This document shows positions 36,231 through 48,469 of a stretch of 64,000 nt of DNA, one piece after another; position 1 is the stretch's first letter, and every line of letters starts with the position of its first letter. The notes beneath the pieces are model-generated. The model was not told where the DNA came from. It saw nothing but the letters and a program-made list of their open reading frames with translations, and made no database searches. This DNA is from Tetraselmis striata (lineage: Eukaryota; Chlorophyta; Chlorodendrophyceae; Chlorodendrales; Chlorodendraceae): positions 62,001 to 126,000 of the forward strand of contig VCJN01003067.1 in the NCBI GenBank assembly GCA_006384855.1. Reading direction: 5' to 3'. The position numbers were made by a program, and so were the translations under genes.

Positions 36231-37319
36231 TACCATGAGCGTGCGCTTTGACGAGAAGACCTGAGATTGTAGTATCAGAATGGGTTTTGAATAAATATTG
36301 CTTCAGCAGCCTGTTACTGGTGTAGTGAAGTAGTCGCTCGCCGAGTCGCAGGATTATTGCCAGAAATAGCACAGAGGCGGCGATCCCTGATACTGTGTAC
36401 GCTGTTACATCCCTGAAGAGCGATGAGTCCCAGTCTCAGTGCCACAAGGGTGCAATACGTGTCCAGATCACAGTGTACGCGTTCGGTGGCGGGCGGTCGG
36501 TCGCCAAGATGCAGCCAGCGCAGCAGGATATCGATACATGTAGCATTCCGGGAAGAAACACAGCGGAGGCTGCAGATCCGCGCCGACATGCCGACTACTG
36601 TAACGTCCGTGAAAGTTGCCCCGTCGGGAACGGCGCGCCATTGTGCTCGTTCTCGTGTGCGTGTGGTACTACCCGAGTGCCGGTCACGCACTGGCGCTAC
36701 GTTGTGTTACTGGTGCGGCAGAGATCGACGTCCAAGGCAGACCGCACCTTCGAGAGCTCCGGCGGATGATGCGGGAAGGCCGCCGGCCGCTTTGGTGTTG
36801 GGCACGGCAGAATGGGAAGGGTTCGTCTCCGCACACCGACGTGTATGTGAAGATGATGCATGCTGGAACAGTACAGGTATGTGAAGAATAACCCGCGCAT
36901 GTGGCGACCTATGTGTGAACCCGGGCTGGTACTGGTACCTAACTACCACATCAAGATTTCTTCATACTCTATTACCTGTACACAGAACGACTGTAGACGA
37001 CGACGCTGCCTCCCCGCGCGCCGCGACGAGTGAACGAGCGCATCCCATGCTACCAGTACGAATACGAGTACGGGACAGGTACTCGTGTGAATAATTGCAA
37101 ATAAACGGCCAGCAACAGATCCACCGCGATAAAAGCAGTTTATTCTACAAAAAGATCGACAGCATAAGCCGCTTTATTTATAGATTTAAGGCGGTCAACA
37201 CCCCGCACGAGTACATCCCGCACGAGTACCGCCCCGTTAATTTTAGTGATGTCCGGCGTGTCCTAACTCAACTCACGACCTCGTCCGGTAGCGATCGCTG
37301 ATGAACGGCCTCAGCACCA
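35010..37319. other. No well-supported gene; (CA)n microsatellite at 36024-36230
   Basis: Upstream of the glycoprotein start. Weak coding-like stretches: minus strand 35710-35910 (GGGVSNCRLLGLIKTQLRL) and plus strand 35475-35681; neither has a recognisable family or clear ends. The (CA)n run with CG interruptions spans about 200 bp. Confidence 0.4.
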
Positions 37320-39260
37320 CAGACAGACCTCACAGCTCATCAAGATATTCGTCTTGTTAGATGCCGGTCCCGGGCGTAAGCTAACAAGGTAGACAAGGTA
37401 AACTAACAAGGTGACCGCACGTTGCTAACAAGGTGACCGCACGTTGCTAACAAGGTGATCGCACCTTGAGGTCGTCCATGATCACCTTGTTACATGCCCC
37501 GCCCCGCCCGCCCGGTGTGTCGGTGTAGTCCGGTCACCTCATAGTGCGTCCGCGGATGCAACCCGCCCGGACTGCTCGACCCCGCTTGTGCCGCGCCGGC
37601 GCGCTTCCCAGCGCACCTCTGCCAGCCCGGCCTCTGCATTACCCATCTCCGCCCCGCGATGCTTCAACTAGACTTCCGTTTCCAGTATCCGTAAGCCCCC
37701 CCTCCCGTCTCCCCATTCGTCTTCCAGTATCTACCAATATCGACTGTGTTCGGAAGGGGGGGGGGGGGGGGGGGGGGAGATGGCGATCCTGTATGCACGT
37801 GATCTCCGCAGCGCCGGCGTGGCGCCGACGACCTGCCGACCTCCCACCGCACCCCAGGCATCATGGCCGCGCGGGCAAGCAGTCGCTAAGTTTTGAATTG
37901 CCCATACGCATGGGCGTATGTCTGGTGGGTGATATGGGGAGTCGCGGCCTAATGCGTCAACTGATGGCCCGTCAGCGCAGCACTGCCGGCTCGGCCTGTC
38001 CATTACCCGTTTCCGCACTGCGCTGCTGAAACTATACATCCTTTGCCAGTACCTGGAAGCCTCCCTCCCCCTTCTTCCCCTTCGTCTTCCAGTGTCTGGC
38101 CTGTCTACCAATATGGATTGTGTTCGCGGGTGGGGGGGAGGGCTTGTCGGACGGCGCGTGTGTAGGTTCGTGGTGTCCGTGGTGCCTACGTCCTGCCGAC
38201 CTCCTCCCCGCACCTCGGCATTACGCACGCGCGGACACGCAGTTACAAACTTTGATTAGCCTATACGTATGGGCGTATATCTGGTGGGAGATGTGGGGAG
38301 TAGCGGCCTATTGCGTCTACTGATGGCCCGTCGGCGGGTCGTGCTCGGATCATATGCGCAGTATTTTCCGACTTGACGCTGGGGCGGGAAAGCGTGGGTG
38401 GAGCGGCGCATACTGCGCGGTGCGCGTGGTCGCTGCCCGCGGGAGTGGAGCTACCTACCAGCCGGTGGGAGTCGGGATGTCGCACCGCGGATGGCATGGG
38501 GCTGTGTTCAATGGGCCCGGGCGGCATTTTGCCGCGCGGCGGGAGGGCCGCGGCGGGTGTCAGTCGTCCGATACGCCCCACGCCGATAGGGGCAGGGGGT
38601 GGGGCCTCCTCCTATGTCTGGTGGGCGATGTGATGAGTCGCGGCCTATTGCGTTAACTGATGGCCCGCCGGCGGGTCATCCTCGGATAGATGAGCGCACG
38701 CCATAAGACCGACCCTGCTATCGGAGGGCTTGCAGGGACTTTCAGGGAGATTGCCTTTGGAAGGGGCACGAGCTTTCACACTTGGTGATTGCAGCTGCGC
38801 GAGCGGGTCATGTTGATGTGCTTGGGTGGTTGTGACACGTAGAATATTGTGCCCCCATCGACACTAGGTACCCGATGACTACCCTCCAGCATGTGCTGCG
38901 GAAGGGGGGCACATCCGTGTATTGGACTGGATGTGGCTGATGAAGCATGATTGTGACATTTCGGATGCGATCCACTATGGACTACGCGCCAGGTAGGGGA
39001 CAACCATAAGATGGGGCATCCATCGCGGCCTGAACACTTGGAATCCAGAATTGCTGCACGGCTGCTGGAAGCAACTTGCGTTGTCTGGGGACTTGCATTT
39101 TTTGCAGTTCGCCCGTGCCGCTGGAGTTCCGATGGGTTCTGGGTTACTTGCGGCTGCAACAAGGCAAGGCCATGTGCTGTGGTGTCGTGGTTAATGAAAG
39201 CGGCAGGCATGCAGGTGGATATAGACACGACTGAAGAGGCGGCGCGTGGTGGACACATGT
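37320..39260 (+). repeat. Left terminal inverted repeat
   Basis: Subterminal block 37380-37495 holds about three copies of a 22-25-bp unit (CTAACAAGGTGACCGCACG). Then come three degenerate ~355-bp tandem units, each with CTGGTGGG(C/T/A)GATRTG and ACTGATGGCCCG (near 37920, 38280, 38618), then an ankyrin fragment. Matches the right arm with few differences until about 39260. Confidence 0.85.
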
Positions 39261-39300
39261 TGTTGATGAAGAAGATGATAGCGATGGGGCCCGATGCCTG
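38770..39300 (+). pseudogene. Captured ankyrin-repeat gene fragment, left arm
   Basis: Ankyrin-type helix pairs appear in sequence but in changing frames: LVIAAARAGHVDVLGWL near 38782, GHIRVLDWMWLMKHDCDIS near 38908, LQFARAAGVPMGSGLLAAAT near 39102, and VVSWLMKAAGMQVDIDTTEE then AARGGHMLLMKKMI near 39180-39280. At least three frame changes and in-frame stops make it non-functional. It reads inward from the element end. Probably a captured host gene fragment duplicated with the arm. Confidence 0.65.
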
Positions 39301-39750
39301 AGTTAGTAGTAAATGGTGCGCCATGCCGTAGCAAATGTTGTTGTTGCGGAATGATTTATGACATGGATGTGTAAGTTTGATACAAGCTGGGGGCCGATAC
39401 CCACATCAACGGACACATGGCGGGCAACATAAGGGAGGGGGTAAGGTGGGGTGACTATGGGTAAAGGTCTGCGCCGCCCGAGCCACCGCCGCCCGTGCCT
39501 TAGCAATCCAACAGCGCTGTGCGCCCACAAATAGGGCAGTTGAATATTCCAGCCGCGCAATGTGATATCAACAGTGGGAATATGGCGTGACAAATGTACA
39601 CCACGTCTATGAATGCGGGGGCACGGATCGTCGCGATTTGAGCTCAAAATTGCAGCAAGTGTTGCTTACATATACTATATGGCATTGTTTGTGGTCGCAT
39701 GCGGGGTGTCAGGTTATGTGATCTTTACTACATATGTCGGGGTGTAGGCT

Positions 39751-39999
39751 ATGGTCTGGGCGGAAGCGCTGGAGTCGTATGCAGAGCAGTACGGGAAGAA
39801 CTCGGCGTTTTGGAAGGAAGTCCGCTTGGGGAAAGTGAAGCGCAAGGACCGCAATGCCATGAAGCCTGAAACCCACTTCCACCGGGACACGCCCATGCAT
39901 TGGATGTTGCGGGCGACCTTCGACACCGCCGCGTCATGCCGTTTGACTCTCTTCAGGAGGTGCATTCCAGCAACCCACCTCGATCCCGCGTGGGGCTAG
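39751..39999 (+). CDS. Short unidentified frame inside the long-TIR element
   Basis: 82 codons beginning MVWAEALESYAEQYGKNSAF, preceded by an acceptor-like TGTAG. Lys/Arg-rich middle (WKEVRLGKVKRKDRNAMKPE). Coding-like at least to about 39940. No transposase motif. It could be an exon of a lost element gene or a captured host exon. Confidence 0.35.
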   Translation: MVWAEALESYAEQYGKNSAFWKEVRLGKVKRKDRNAMKPETHFHRDTPMHWMLRATFDTAASCRLTLFRRCIPATHLDPAWG

Positions 40000-40029
40000 C
40001 TGCTTTGTCCGAGTGCCTTCGAAGCAACT

Positions 40030-43015
40030 CGAACCAAGCTCAAGAAATTGATGAAATGGTACCCGGGATGTGATGAAATTGTTCCCGCGGGACGCCTTTA
40101 GTGATGCGGGCAAGCCACGAGCGCCATGCACGCATAACAACATCACACCGGCGATGTAAATGAGTGACCCATCGGTGCGAATGTGCTGGTGGGTGGAGCG
40201 GAAGCGATTCTCCATTACAAAGCACAAGCAACTTGATGAAATGGTTCCCGGGAAGTGATGAAGTGATTCCTGCGGGACGCCAACGGTGCGGGCCAGCCAC
40301 TTGCGGCATGCAACAGCCCCATCAGCAAAAGGCGATGCAAATGAGTGTCCCATTGGTGCGGAATGTCTTGGTGGGCCGACCGGAAGCGACGCGCGGTGGC
40401 TCCGAAACCAAGCTCAAGCAACTTATTGATGAAATGGTACCCGGGATGTGATGAAATGGTTCCCGCGGGACGCCTTTAGTGATGCGGGCAAGCCACGAGT
40501 TAGCGCCATGCACGCATAACAACATCACACCGGCGATGTAAATGAGTGACCCATCGGTGCGCATGTGCTGGTGGGTGGAGCGGAAGCGATTCTCCATTAC
40601 AAAGCACAAGCAACTTGATGAAATGGTTCCCGGGAAGTGATGAAATGGTTCCCGCGGGACGCCAACCGGTGCGGGCCAGCCACTTGCGGCATGCAACAGC
40701 CCCATCAGCAAAGGGCGATGCAAATGAGTGTCCCATTGGTGCGGAATGTCTTGGTGGGCCGACCGGAAGCGACGCGCGGTGGCTCCGAAACCAAGCTCAA
40801 GCAACTTGATGAAATGGTACCCGGGATGTGATGAAATGGTTCCCGCGGGACGCCTTTAGTGATGCGGGCAAGCCACGAGCGACATGCACGCATAACAACA
40901 GCACACCGGCGATGTAAATGAGTGACCCATCGGTGCGCATGTGCTGGTGGGTGGAGCGGAAGCGATTCTCCATTACAAAGCACAAGCAACTTGATGAAAT
41001 GGTTCCTGAGAAGTGATGAAATGGTTCCCGCGGGACGCCAACGGTGCGGGCCAGCCACTTGCGGCATGCAACAGCCCCATCGGGAGAGAGCGATGCAAAT
41101 GAGTGTCCCATTGGTGCGGAATGTCTTGGTGGGCCGACCGGAAGCGACGCGCGGTGACTCCGAAACAAAGCTCAAGCAACTTATTGATGAAATGGTACCC
41201 GGGATGTGATGAAATGGTTCCCGCGGGACGCCAACGGTGCGGGCCGGCCACTTGCGGCATGCAACAGCCCCATCAGCAAAGGGCGATGCATATAAGTGTC
41301 CCATTGGTGCGGAATGTCCTGGTAGGCCGACCGGAAGCGACGCGCGGTGGCTCCGAAACCAAGCTCAAGCAACTTAATGAAATGGTACCCGGGATGTGAT
41401 GAAATGGTTCCCGCGGGACGCCTTTAGTGATGCGGGCAAGCCACGAGTTAGCGCCATGCACGCATAACAACATCACACCGGCGATGTAAATGAGTGACCC
41501 ATCGGTGCGCATGTGCTGGTGGGTGGAGCGGAAGCGATTCTCCATTACAAAGCACAAGCAACTTGATGAAATGGTTCCCGGGAAGTGATGAAATGGTTCC
41601 CGCGGGACGCCACCGGTGCGGGCCAGCCACTTGCGGCATGCAACAGCCCCATCAGCGAAGGGCGATGCATATAAGTGTCCCATTGGTGCGGAATGTCATG
41701 GTGGGCCGACCGGAAGCGACGCGCGGTGGCTCCGAAACCAAACTCAAGCAACTTATTGATGAAATGGTACCCGGGATATGATGAAACGGTTCCCGCGGGA
41801 CGCCTTTAGTGATGCGGGCAAGCCACGAGCGCCATGCACGCATAACAACATCACACCGGCGATGTAAATGAGTGACCCATCGGTGCGCATGTGCTGGTGG
41901 GTGGAGCGGAAGCGATTCTTCATTACAAAGCACAAGCAACTTGATGAAATGGTTCCTGAGAAGTGATGAAATGGTTCCCGCGGGACGCCAACGGTGCGGG
42001 CCAGCCACTTGCGGCATGCAACAGCCCCATCAGCAAAGGCGATGCAAATGAGTGTCCCATTGGTGCGGAATGTCTTGGTGGGCCGACCGGAAGCGACGCG
42101 CGGTGGCTCCGAAACCAAACTCAAGCAAGTTATTGATGAAATGGTACCCGGGATGTGATGAAATGGTTCCCGCGGGACGCCTTTAGTGATGCGGGCAAGC
42201 CACGAGCGACATGCACGCATAACAACATCACACCGGCGATGTAAATGAGTGACCCATCGGTGCGCATGTGCTGGTGGGTGGAGCGGAAGCGATTCTCCAT
42301 TACAAAGCACAAGCAACTTGATGAAATGGTTCCTGAGAAGTGATGAAATGGTTCCCGCGGGACGCCAACGGTGCGGGCCAGCCACTTGCGGCATGCAACA
42401 GCCCCATCAGCGAAGGGCGATGCAAATGAGTGTCCCATTGGTGCGGAATGTCTTGGTGGGCCGACCGGAAGCGACGCGCGGTGGCTCCGAAACCAAGCTC
42501 AAGCAACTTATTGATGAAATGGTACCCGGGATGTGATGAAATGGTTCCCGCGGGACGCCTTTAGTGATGCGGGCAAGTCACGAGCGACATGCACGCATAA
42601 CAACAGCACACCGGTGATGATGTAAATGAGTGACCCATCGGTGCGCATGTGCTGGTGGGTGGAGCGGAAGCGATTCTCCATTACAAAGCACAAGCAACTT
42701 GATGAAATGGTTCCCGAGAAGTGATGAAATGGTTCCCGCGGGACGCCAACGGCGCGGGCCAGCCACTTGCGGCATGCAACAGCCCCATCGGGAGAGAGCG
42801 ATGCAAATGAGTGTCCCATTGGTGCGGAATGTCTTGGTGGGCCGACCGGAAGCGACGCGCGGTGGCTCCGAAACCAAGCTCAAGCAACTTGATGAAACGG
42901 TACCTGGGATGTGATGAAATGGTTCCTGCGGGACGCCTGTAGTGCTCCGGGCAAGCCACGAGGGACATGAACGCATAACAACATCACACCGGTGATGATG
43001 TGAGGGAGTGACCTG
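40030..43015. repeat. Higher-order satellite: 378-bp dimer of ~189-bp monomers
   Basis: GGTACCCGGG-type starts of the dimer lie at 40058, 40436, 40816, 41194, 41384, 41766, 42143, 42521 and 42899: spacings 378, 380, 378, 190, 382, 377, 378, 378. Each dimer has an A half (GACGCCTTTAGTGATGCGGG, GTGCTGGTGGGTGGAGCGG) and a B half (GACGCCAACGGTGCGGGCC, GTCTTGGTGGGCCGACCGG) that share a common framework. The unit at 41194 is a single B monomer. Copies are highly similar, and the last A half decays near 43015. Confidence 0.9.
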
Positions 43016-43029
43016 TGAGTGACCGTCAG

Positions 43030-43910
43030 TGCGTATACGGCACCACAACAAATGATGTACGCAGATACCCCCGTAATGCATGGCATGCGTAACACACGTC
43101 CGGAAGCCACCACAAAAAACCCTGTTAGTAGGCCACGGACAACACACACACCCCGAACACAACAGTAGCACGGCCGCGCCGCTGCTTCATACTCCATGCT
43201 CAGAAACCATATTCACAGCTATCCCCGCAGCTTAATTCGCCGGCCCACGCCCGCGCTGCCTCATATGTGCTGGCCATTGTAGACAAAACCGTGGCAATGC
43301 CGTGTATTATATGTATGTAACACTTGTATCGAGTTTGATCTCAAACCGCACCGATCGTTGCCCCCGCGTCCCTTGAAGTGGTGTGCATTTGTCACACCGT
43401 ATAATTTAAGCACGGCCGTGCCGTGTAGTATATGTAAGCAACACTTGCCGCGAGTTTAAGCCCAAACCACACCGATCGATGCCCCCGCGTTCCTTGACGT
43501 GGTGTACACTTGTCATGTAGGGCACTCTACCGGCAGTGCGTATACGGCACCACAGTCAACAAATAATGCACGCCGACACGCCCTTAGCGCATGGAATGCA
43601 TCACACATGTCTAGAAAACACTACCCAAACCCGTATTAGTCGGGCCATGGACACCACACACGCCGAACACAATAGTAGCACTGCCGCGCCGCTACTTCAT
43701 ACTCTATGCTCCGAAACCATATTTACAGCTATCCCCGCAGCTTAATTTGCCGGCCCACGCCCGCGCTGCCTCATATGTGCTGGCCATTGCAGACAAAACC
43801 GTGGCAATGCCGTGTAGTATATGTATGTAACACTTGCATCGAGTTTGACCTGAAACCGCACCGATCGTTGCCCCCGCGTCCCTTGAAGTGGTGTACACTT
43901 GTCACACAGC
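43030..43910. repeat. ~500-bp direct duplication with ~100-bp sub-repeat
   Basis: The segment from CAGTGCGTATACGGCACCAC at about 43030 recurs at about 43533. Within each, a block with GCCGTGTAGTATATGTA, CGAGTTT and ACCGATCG recurs; extra copies lie at about 43419 and 44110. Non-coding. Confidence 0.75.
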
Positions 43911-44439
43911 AGTATCCCCACCGTTGATATCACATCGCATGGCTGGAATATTCAACCGCATTGTCGTGGGCGCATATCGCAGCTGGATTGTTAAGGCGCG
44001 GCCGGCTGCGGCGTGGGGGCGTGGGTGGCGTGGGCCACACCTACTTGCCGTAGCCTAATTCGTTGGCCCATGACCGCGTTGCCCCATGTGATGGCCAAAC
44101 CATGACAGTGCCGTGTAGTATATGCTCAACGTAGACAACACTTGCTGCGAGTTTCATGTCAACCCGCACCAATCGGTGCCCACACGGTTATTTCCAGGCA
44201 ATGCATGCAACCCGCTGCCGGGAATCATTGCGCAGCACCGGCAATTGCCCACGTTGCCCCATGTGTTAGCCATTTGAGCCCAACGCATGCCTGAGGCCAC
44301 TGTCACACCGCACCCAAGAAGGGGGATCCCCATACAGTGTCGATCACAATGGGATATGGGTTACATGGGTTGTGTTGTTGGCATATCCGTCGCTGGGGAT
44401 GGTTTATTCCAGCAGTCACGCCGCCGTCACATGCCATGA

Positions 44440-44925
44440 TTGTGCCCACCACGCGCCGCCTCCTCAGTCGTGTCTATATCCACCTGCATGCCTGCCGCTT
44501 TCATTAACCACGACACCACAGCACATGGCCTTGCCTTGTTGCAGCCGCAAGTAACCCAGAACCCATCGGAACTCCAGCGGCACTGGCGAACTGCAAAAAA
44601 TGCAAGTCCCCAGACAACGCAAGTTGCTTCCAGCAGCCGTGCAGCAATTCTGGATTCCAAGTGTTCAGGCTGCGATGGATGCCCCATCTTATGGTTGTCC
44701 CCTACCTGGCGCGTAGTCCACAGTGGATCGCATCCGAAATGTCCGCGTGCTTCATCAGCCACATCCAGTCCAATACACGGATGTGCCCCCCTTCCGCAGC
44801 ACATGCTGGAGGGTAGTCATCGGGTACCTAGTGTCGATGGGGGCACAATATTCTACGTGTCACAACCACCCAAGCACATCGACATGACCCGCTCGCGCAG
44901 CTGCAATCACCAAGTGTGAAAGCTC
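44440..44925 (-). pseudogene. Captured ankyrin-repeat gene fragment, right arm
   Basis: Mirror copy of the left-arm fragment, with the same frame changes, so decay came before, or was copied along with, the arm duplication. It ends where arm homology ends, after AARGGH. Confidence 0.65.
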
Positions 44926-46381
44926 GTGCCCCTTCCAAAGGCAATCTCCCTGAAAGTCCCTGCAAGCCCTCCGATAGCAGGGTCGGTCTTATGGTGTGCG
45001 CTCATCTATCCGAGGATGACCCGCCGGCGGGCCATCAGTTAACGCAATAGGCCGCGACTCATCACGTCGCCCACCAGGAGGCATAGGAGGCCCCACCCCC
45101 TGCCCCTATCGGCGTGGGGCGTATTGGACGACTGACACCCGCCGCGGCCCTCCCGGCGCGCGGAAAACGCCGCCCGGGCCCATTGAACACCGCCCCATGC
45201 CATCCGCGGTGCGACATCCCGACTCCCACCGGCTGGTAGGTAGCTCCACTCCCGCGGGCAGCGACCACGCGCACCGCGCAGTATGCGCCGCTCCACCCAC
45301 GCTTTCCCGCCCCAGCGTCAAGTCGGAAAATACTGCGCATGATCCGAGCACGACCCGCCGACGGGCCATCAGTAGACGCAATAGGCCGCTACTCCCCACA
45401 TCTCCCACCAGACATACGCCCATACGTATAGGCTAATCAAAGTTTGTAACTGCGTGTCCGCGCGTGCGTAATGCCGAGGTGCGGGGAGGAGGTCGGCAGG
45501 ACGTAGGCACCACGGACACCACGGACCTACACACGCGCCGTCCGACAAGCCCCCCCTCCCCCCCCCACCCGCGAACACAATCCATATTGGTAGACAGGCC
45601 AGACACTGGAAGACGAAGGGGGAAGGGAGGCTTCCAGGTACTGGCAAAGGATGTATAGTTTCAGCAGCGCAGTGCGGAAACGGGTAATGGACAGAGGCCG
45701 AGCCGGCAGTGCTGCGCTGACGGGCCATCAGTTGACGCATTAGGCCGCGACTCCCCATATCACCCACCAGACATACGCCCATGCGTATGGGCAATTCAAA
45801 ACTTAGCGACTGCTTGCCCGCGCGGCCATGACGCCGGGGTGCGGTGGGAGGTCGGCAGGTCGTCGGCGCCACGCCGGCGCAGCGGAGATCACGTGCCTAC
45901 AGGATCGCCAGCCCCCCCCCCCCCCCCCCCCCCCCCCCCTTCCGAACACAGTCGATATTGGTAGACACTGGAAGACGAATGGGGAGACGGGAGGGGGGGC
46001 TTACGGATACTGGAGACGGAAGTCTAGTTGAAGCATCGCGGGGCGGAGATGGGTACCTGTAATGGAGAGGCCGGGCTGGCAGTGCTGCGCTGGGAAGCGC
46101 GCCGGCGCGGCACAAGCGGGGGCGAGTAGTCCGGGCGCGTTGCATCCGCGGACGCACTATGAGGTGACCGGACTACACCGACACACCGGGCGGGCGGGGC
46201 GGGGCATGTAACAACGTGATCATGGACGACCTCAAGGTGCGATCACCTTGTTAGCAACGTGCGGTCACCTTGTTAACAACGTACGGGCACCTTGTTAGTT
46301 TACCTTGTCTACCTTGTTAGCTTACGCCCGGGACCGGCATCTAACAAGACGAATATCTTGATGAGCTGTGAGGTCTGTCTG
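44447..46381 (-). repeat. Right terminal inverted repeat
   Basis: Reverse complement of 37320-39260 with small indels, including a 28-base poly-C run (45912-45939) where the left arm has a shorter poly-G. Terminal bases are identical to the left arm for at least 40 bp. Confidence 0.85.
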
Positions 46382-46389
46382 CAGCACCA

Positions 46390-48120
46390 ACCATCACTAA
46401 CCAGCCCGTCACGTACCCGTACATAGGTGATAAAAATACTAGTAAAACACGTCCCTTTCTGGATTAGAGTGCTGATATCGATAGGTAGCACAGCACACGT
46501 AGCGATGTACCCATACATTTCGAGCGCTGTTTTAAGGTTCCCGCTATACCCGTATGATAGTATCACGACTACTTGACGGATGATTCACGTAGCACGACGT
46601 AATGTACCGTAGGATTTTTGTCTTGACGGCAACTTTTAAAATTTCAAAGTTGAGTATAGTTTTGCCAAAAAGATCGCGCAGGCAATTTTAAACAGACAAC
46701 AGTCGAACTTGGCAGAAGGTAAAGTGAAAGCGTGGAGGGAAAACGGAGTCAAGGGGGGGGGAGGGCGCTGCGTGTAACGCAGCGAAAACTGGAAGATGGC
46801 AGGCTCAGCTGTTACTGCTGCTTTTATGTCTACTTGTGCTGCACCCAAAAAGGGCGCAACGACTGGTGCCTACCGGGTAGTTCCTGTACCACTGAGCGGC
46901 ACTTTTGCTGGCAACCTTTCATAGTTGTCGTTAGTTCTGTTTGTAGTGCGCATTTGTTAAAGCACTGATGTAATAAGTAAATGAGCAGCACTTGTAGCCG
47001 AAAAGCGGTTAGAGAAAGGGAGGAAACCCCATAAACTAGTTTGGATTAAATCCAAAACGTGTCCATGTATTGTGTCCATGTATGCCCATGTACAGTACGG
47101 ACCTCGGGACACTACCCTGTGCCCGTCCCTCCCGCGGAAGAGCGTCACTCCGAACCAATGAGACCACAGAGAGCCCCAAGGTTATACAGTCTATGCTACG
47201 GCACTTATTTATGCGTGAATAGACTATAAGATATTCGTCACAGTTATAGCTTATGAGGTAAGCGAGAAGCGCCGCGATATAAATATATATAACTATGGCG
47301 CCGGATATTTGTCGGAAATCTTCCGAAAATTATTCGTCAATATTCCGCTTGTCGTGACTATGCCCACAGTAGCAAGACTAAATCCGTGGTACTTCATTCC
47401 GGTACCGGTAAACACCCTTATTATTTTAAAATCGTTTGCTGTGGGGGTATGCATGTTGGCAGGGCAGAGCCGCGAGCGACAGATGAATTCAACATTAGGG
47501 TGCCGTGGGTAATATCGTCGTTTAGGCCGCGTCGCAGTAGTTTTGTTTATTACCAGTAGTTGGGGGTTCCTTTTCCGCATGGCGACCGCTGCGCGCGCTA
47601 CAGCCGCCACTCGTCGAGCGCTCCGTGCTCCATGCTACTCGCCGACACAAACACAAGCCGCACACCCCCAACCAACAACTCCCGCCTATATAACAAAGGC
47701 CGCGATGGCGCCCGCTTTTGGGTGAGAACCCCCGCACGATACCTAGAGCAGGCGGAACGCTCCGGTTGCCTTTGTCCAACTAGCTCTCCTCCGCGTATGC
47801 TTTAGTCGGAATTGGCGGTAACACGGCACCGCCTACCTGTGCGGCGGGTCGATGTTGCGACTAGCGGACCAACAACTAGCGGACTGCCGCCTGGGGCTCT
47901 ATGCTTCATTGGGCGCGGAAACCGGAGAAGCCGGTGATAGTATAAGCATGCGGGGCATGCCAAGGCTGCAACGGGACGAGGCGGGGATGGAAGCAATAGA
48001 GGAAGGCCGGTAGCCGGAGATAAAATGCACTGACAGTCATTTGTGCCCCTACAATGGTTGGGGATGGTAGGCCCTCTTAACAAGTCGATCAGGGCGGCGG
48101 AGAGCGGCGGATTAGCATGT
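46390..48120. other. No gene seen; dispersed repeat copy at 46790-47045
   Basis: The repeat shared with 13320-13500 lies at 46790-47045 and follows a short poly-G run. The rest (47050-48120) shows no convincing exon on either strand. Confidence 0.45.
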
Positions 48121-48130
48121 TGTATTTCAA

Positions 48131-48469
48131 TTGCGGACGAATCCAAACTCAAACTCAGGCCCGCCATATGGATCTCTATACCCGGACGAATCTTTCGGCC
48201 CTCTCTCTACTTCATTGGACAAGGAGGGGTGTTGGGCCATTACTCCAGTGGCAATTACAATAATGTTTGTGGTCTCCGGCGGCCGGTCCATACCTGCATA
48301 TTTCCGGGTCTACAATTGGTATATACACTACATACAACCAGATACATCCCTACATATATCGGATGATATGACATCGAATTCCGCGCGCGGCACCTTTTTT
48401 ATTGGAGCTAGTAAGGATGAATCCTCATCTTTAATACGGCAGACTATCCCGATAATATGTTTATATTGA
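48131..48469 (+). CDS. Unidentified short frame
   Basis: 112 codons from ATG to TGA with natural-looking composition and a hydrophobic stretch (CWAITPVAITIMFVVSGG). No family or neighbouring exon recognised; may be chance. Confidence 0.2.
   Translation: MRTNPNSNSGPPYGSLYPDESFGPLSTSLDKEGCWAITPVAITIMFVVSGGRSIPAYFRVYNWYIHYIQPDTSLHISDDMTSNSARGTFFIGASKDESSSLIRQTIPIICLY

Larger units (their letters stand above)
37320..46381. mobile_element. 9.06-kb long-TIR DNA element with 8-bp target duplication
   Basis: Ends are CAGACAGACCTCACAGC and its exact inverse; CAGCACCA lies directly outside both (37312-37319 and 46382-46389). Inverted repeats are about 1.94 kb. The 8-bp duplication and CAG start fit hAT-like elements, and P, MULE or KDZ elements also make 8-bp duplications. 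No transposase was recognised, so the element is probably non-autonomous. Inside: ankyrin fragments in both arms, one short unidentified frame (39751-39999), a higher-order satellite (40030-43015) and a ~500-bp duplication (43030-43910). Closely matching arms and a perfect duplication point to a fairly recent insertion. Confidence 0.85.

Noticed and set aside
35999-36251. Cys/Val and His/Thr repeat frames
   Set aside because: Pure (CA)n microsatellite translation.
40030-43000. Repeated 60-213-codon frames on both strands (GAVACRKWLART-type peptides)
   Set aside because: They follow the satellite period, change frame between units and show no codon bias. They are a by-product of the repeat, not genes.
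40030-43015. Regular repeats considered as a CRISPR array
   Set aside because: Units are contiguous 189/378-bp satellites with no short repeats separated by unique spacers, in a eukaryotic setting.
37320-46381. Polinton/Maverick identity for the long-TIR element
   Set aside because: The duplication is 8 bp rather than 6, the size is half of that family, and no polymerase, integrase or capsid gene is seen.
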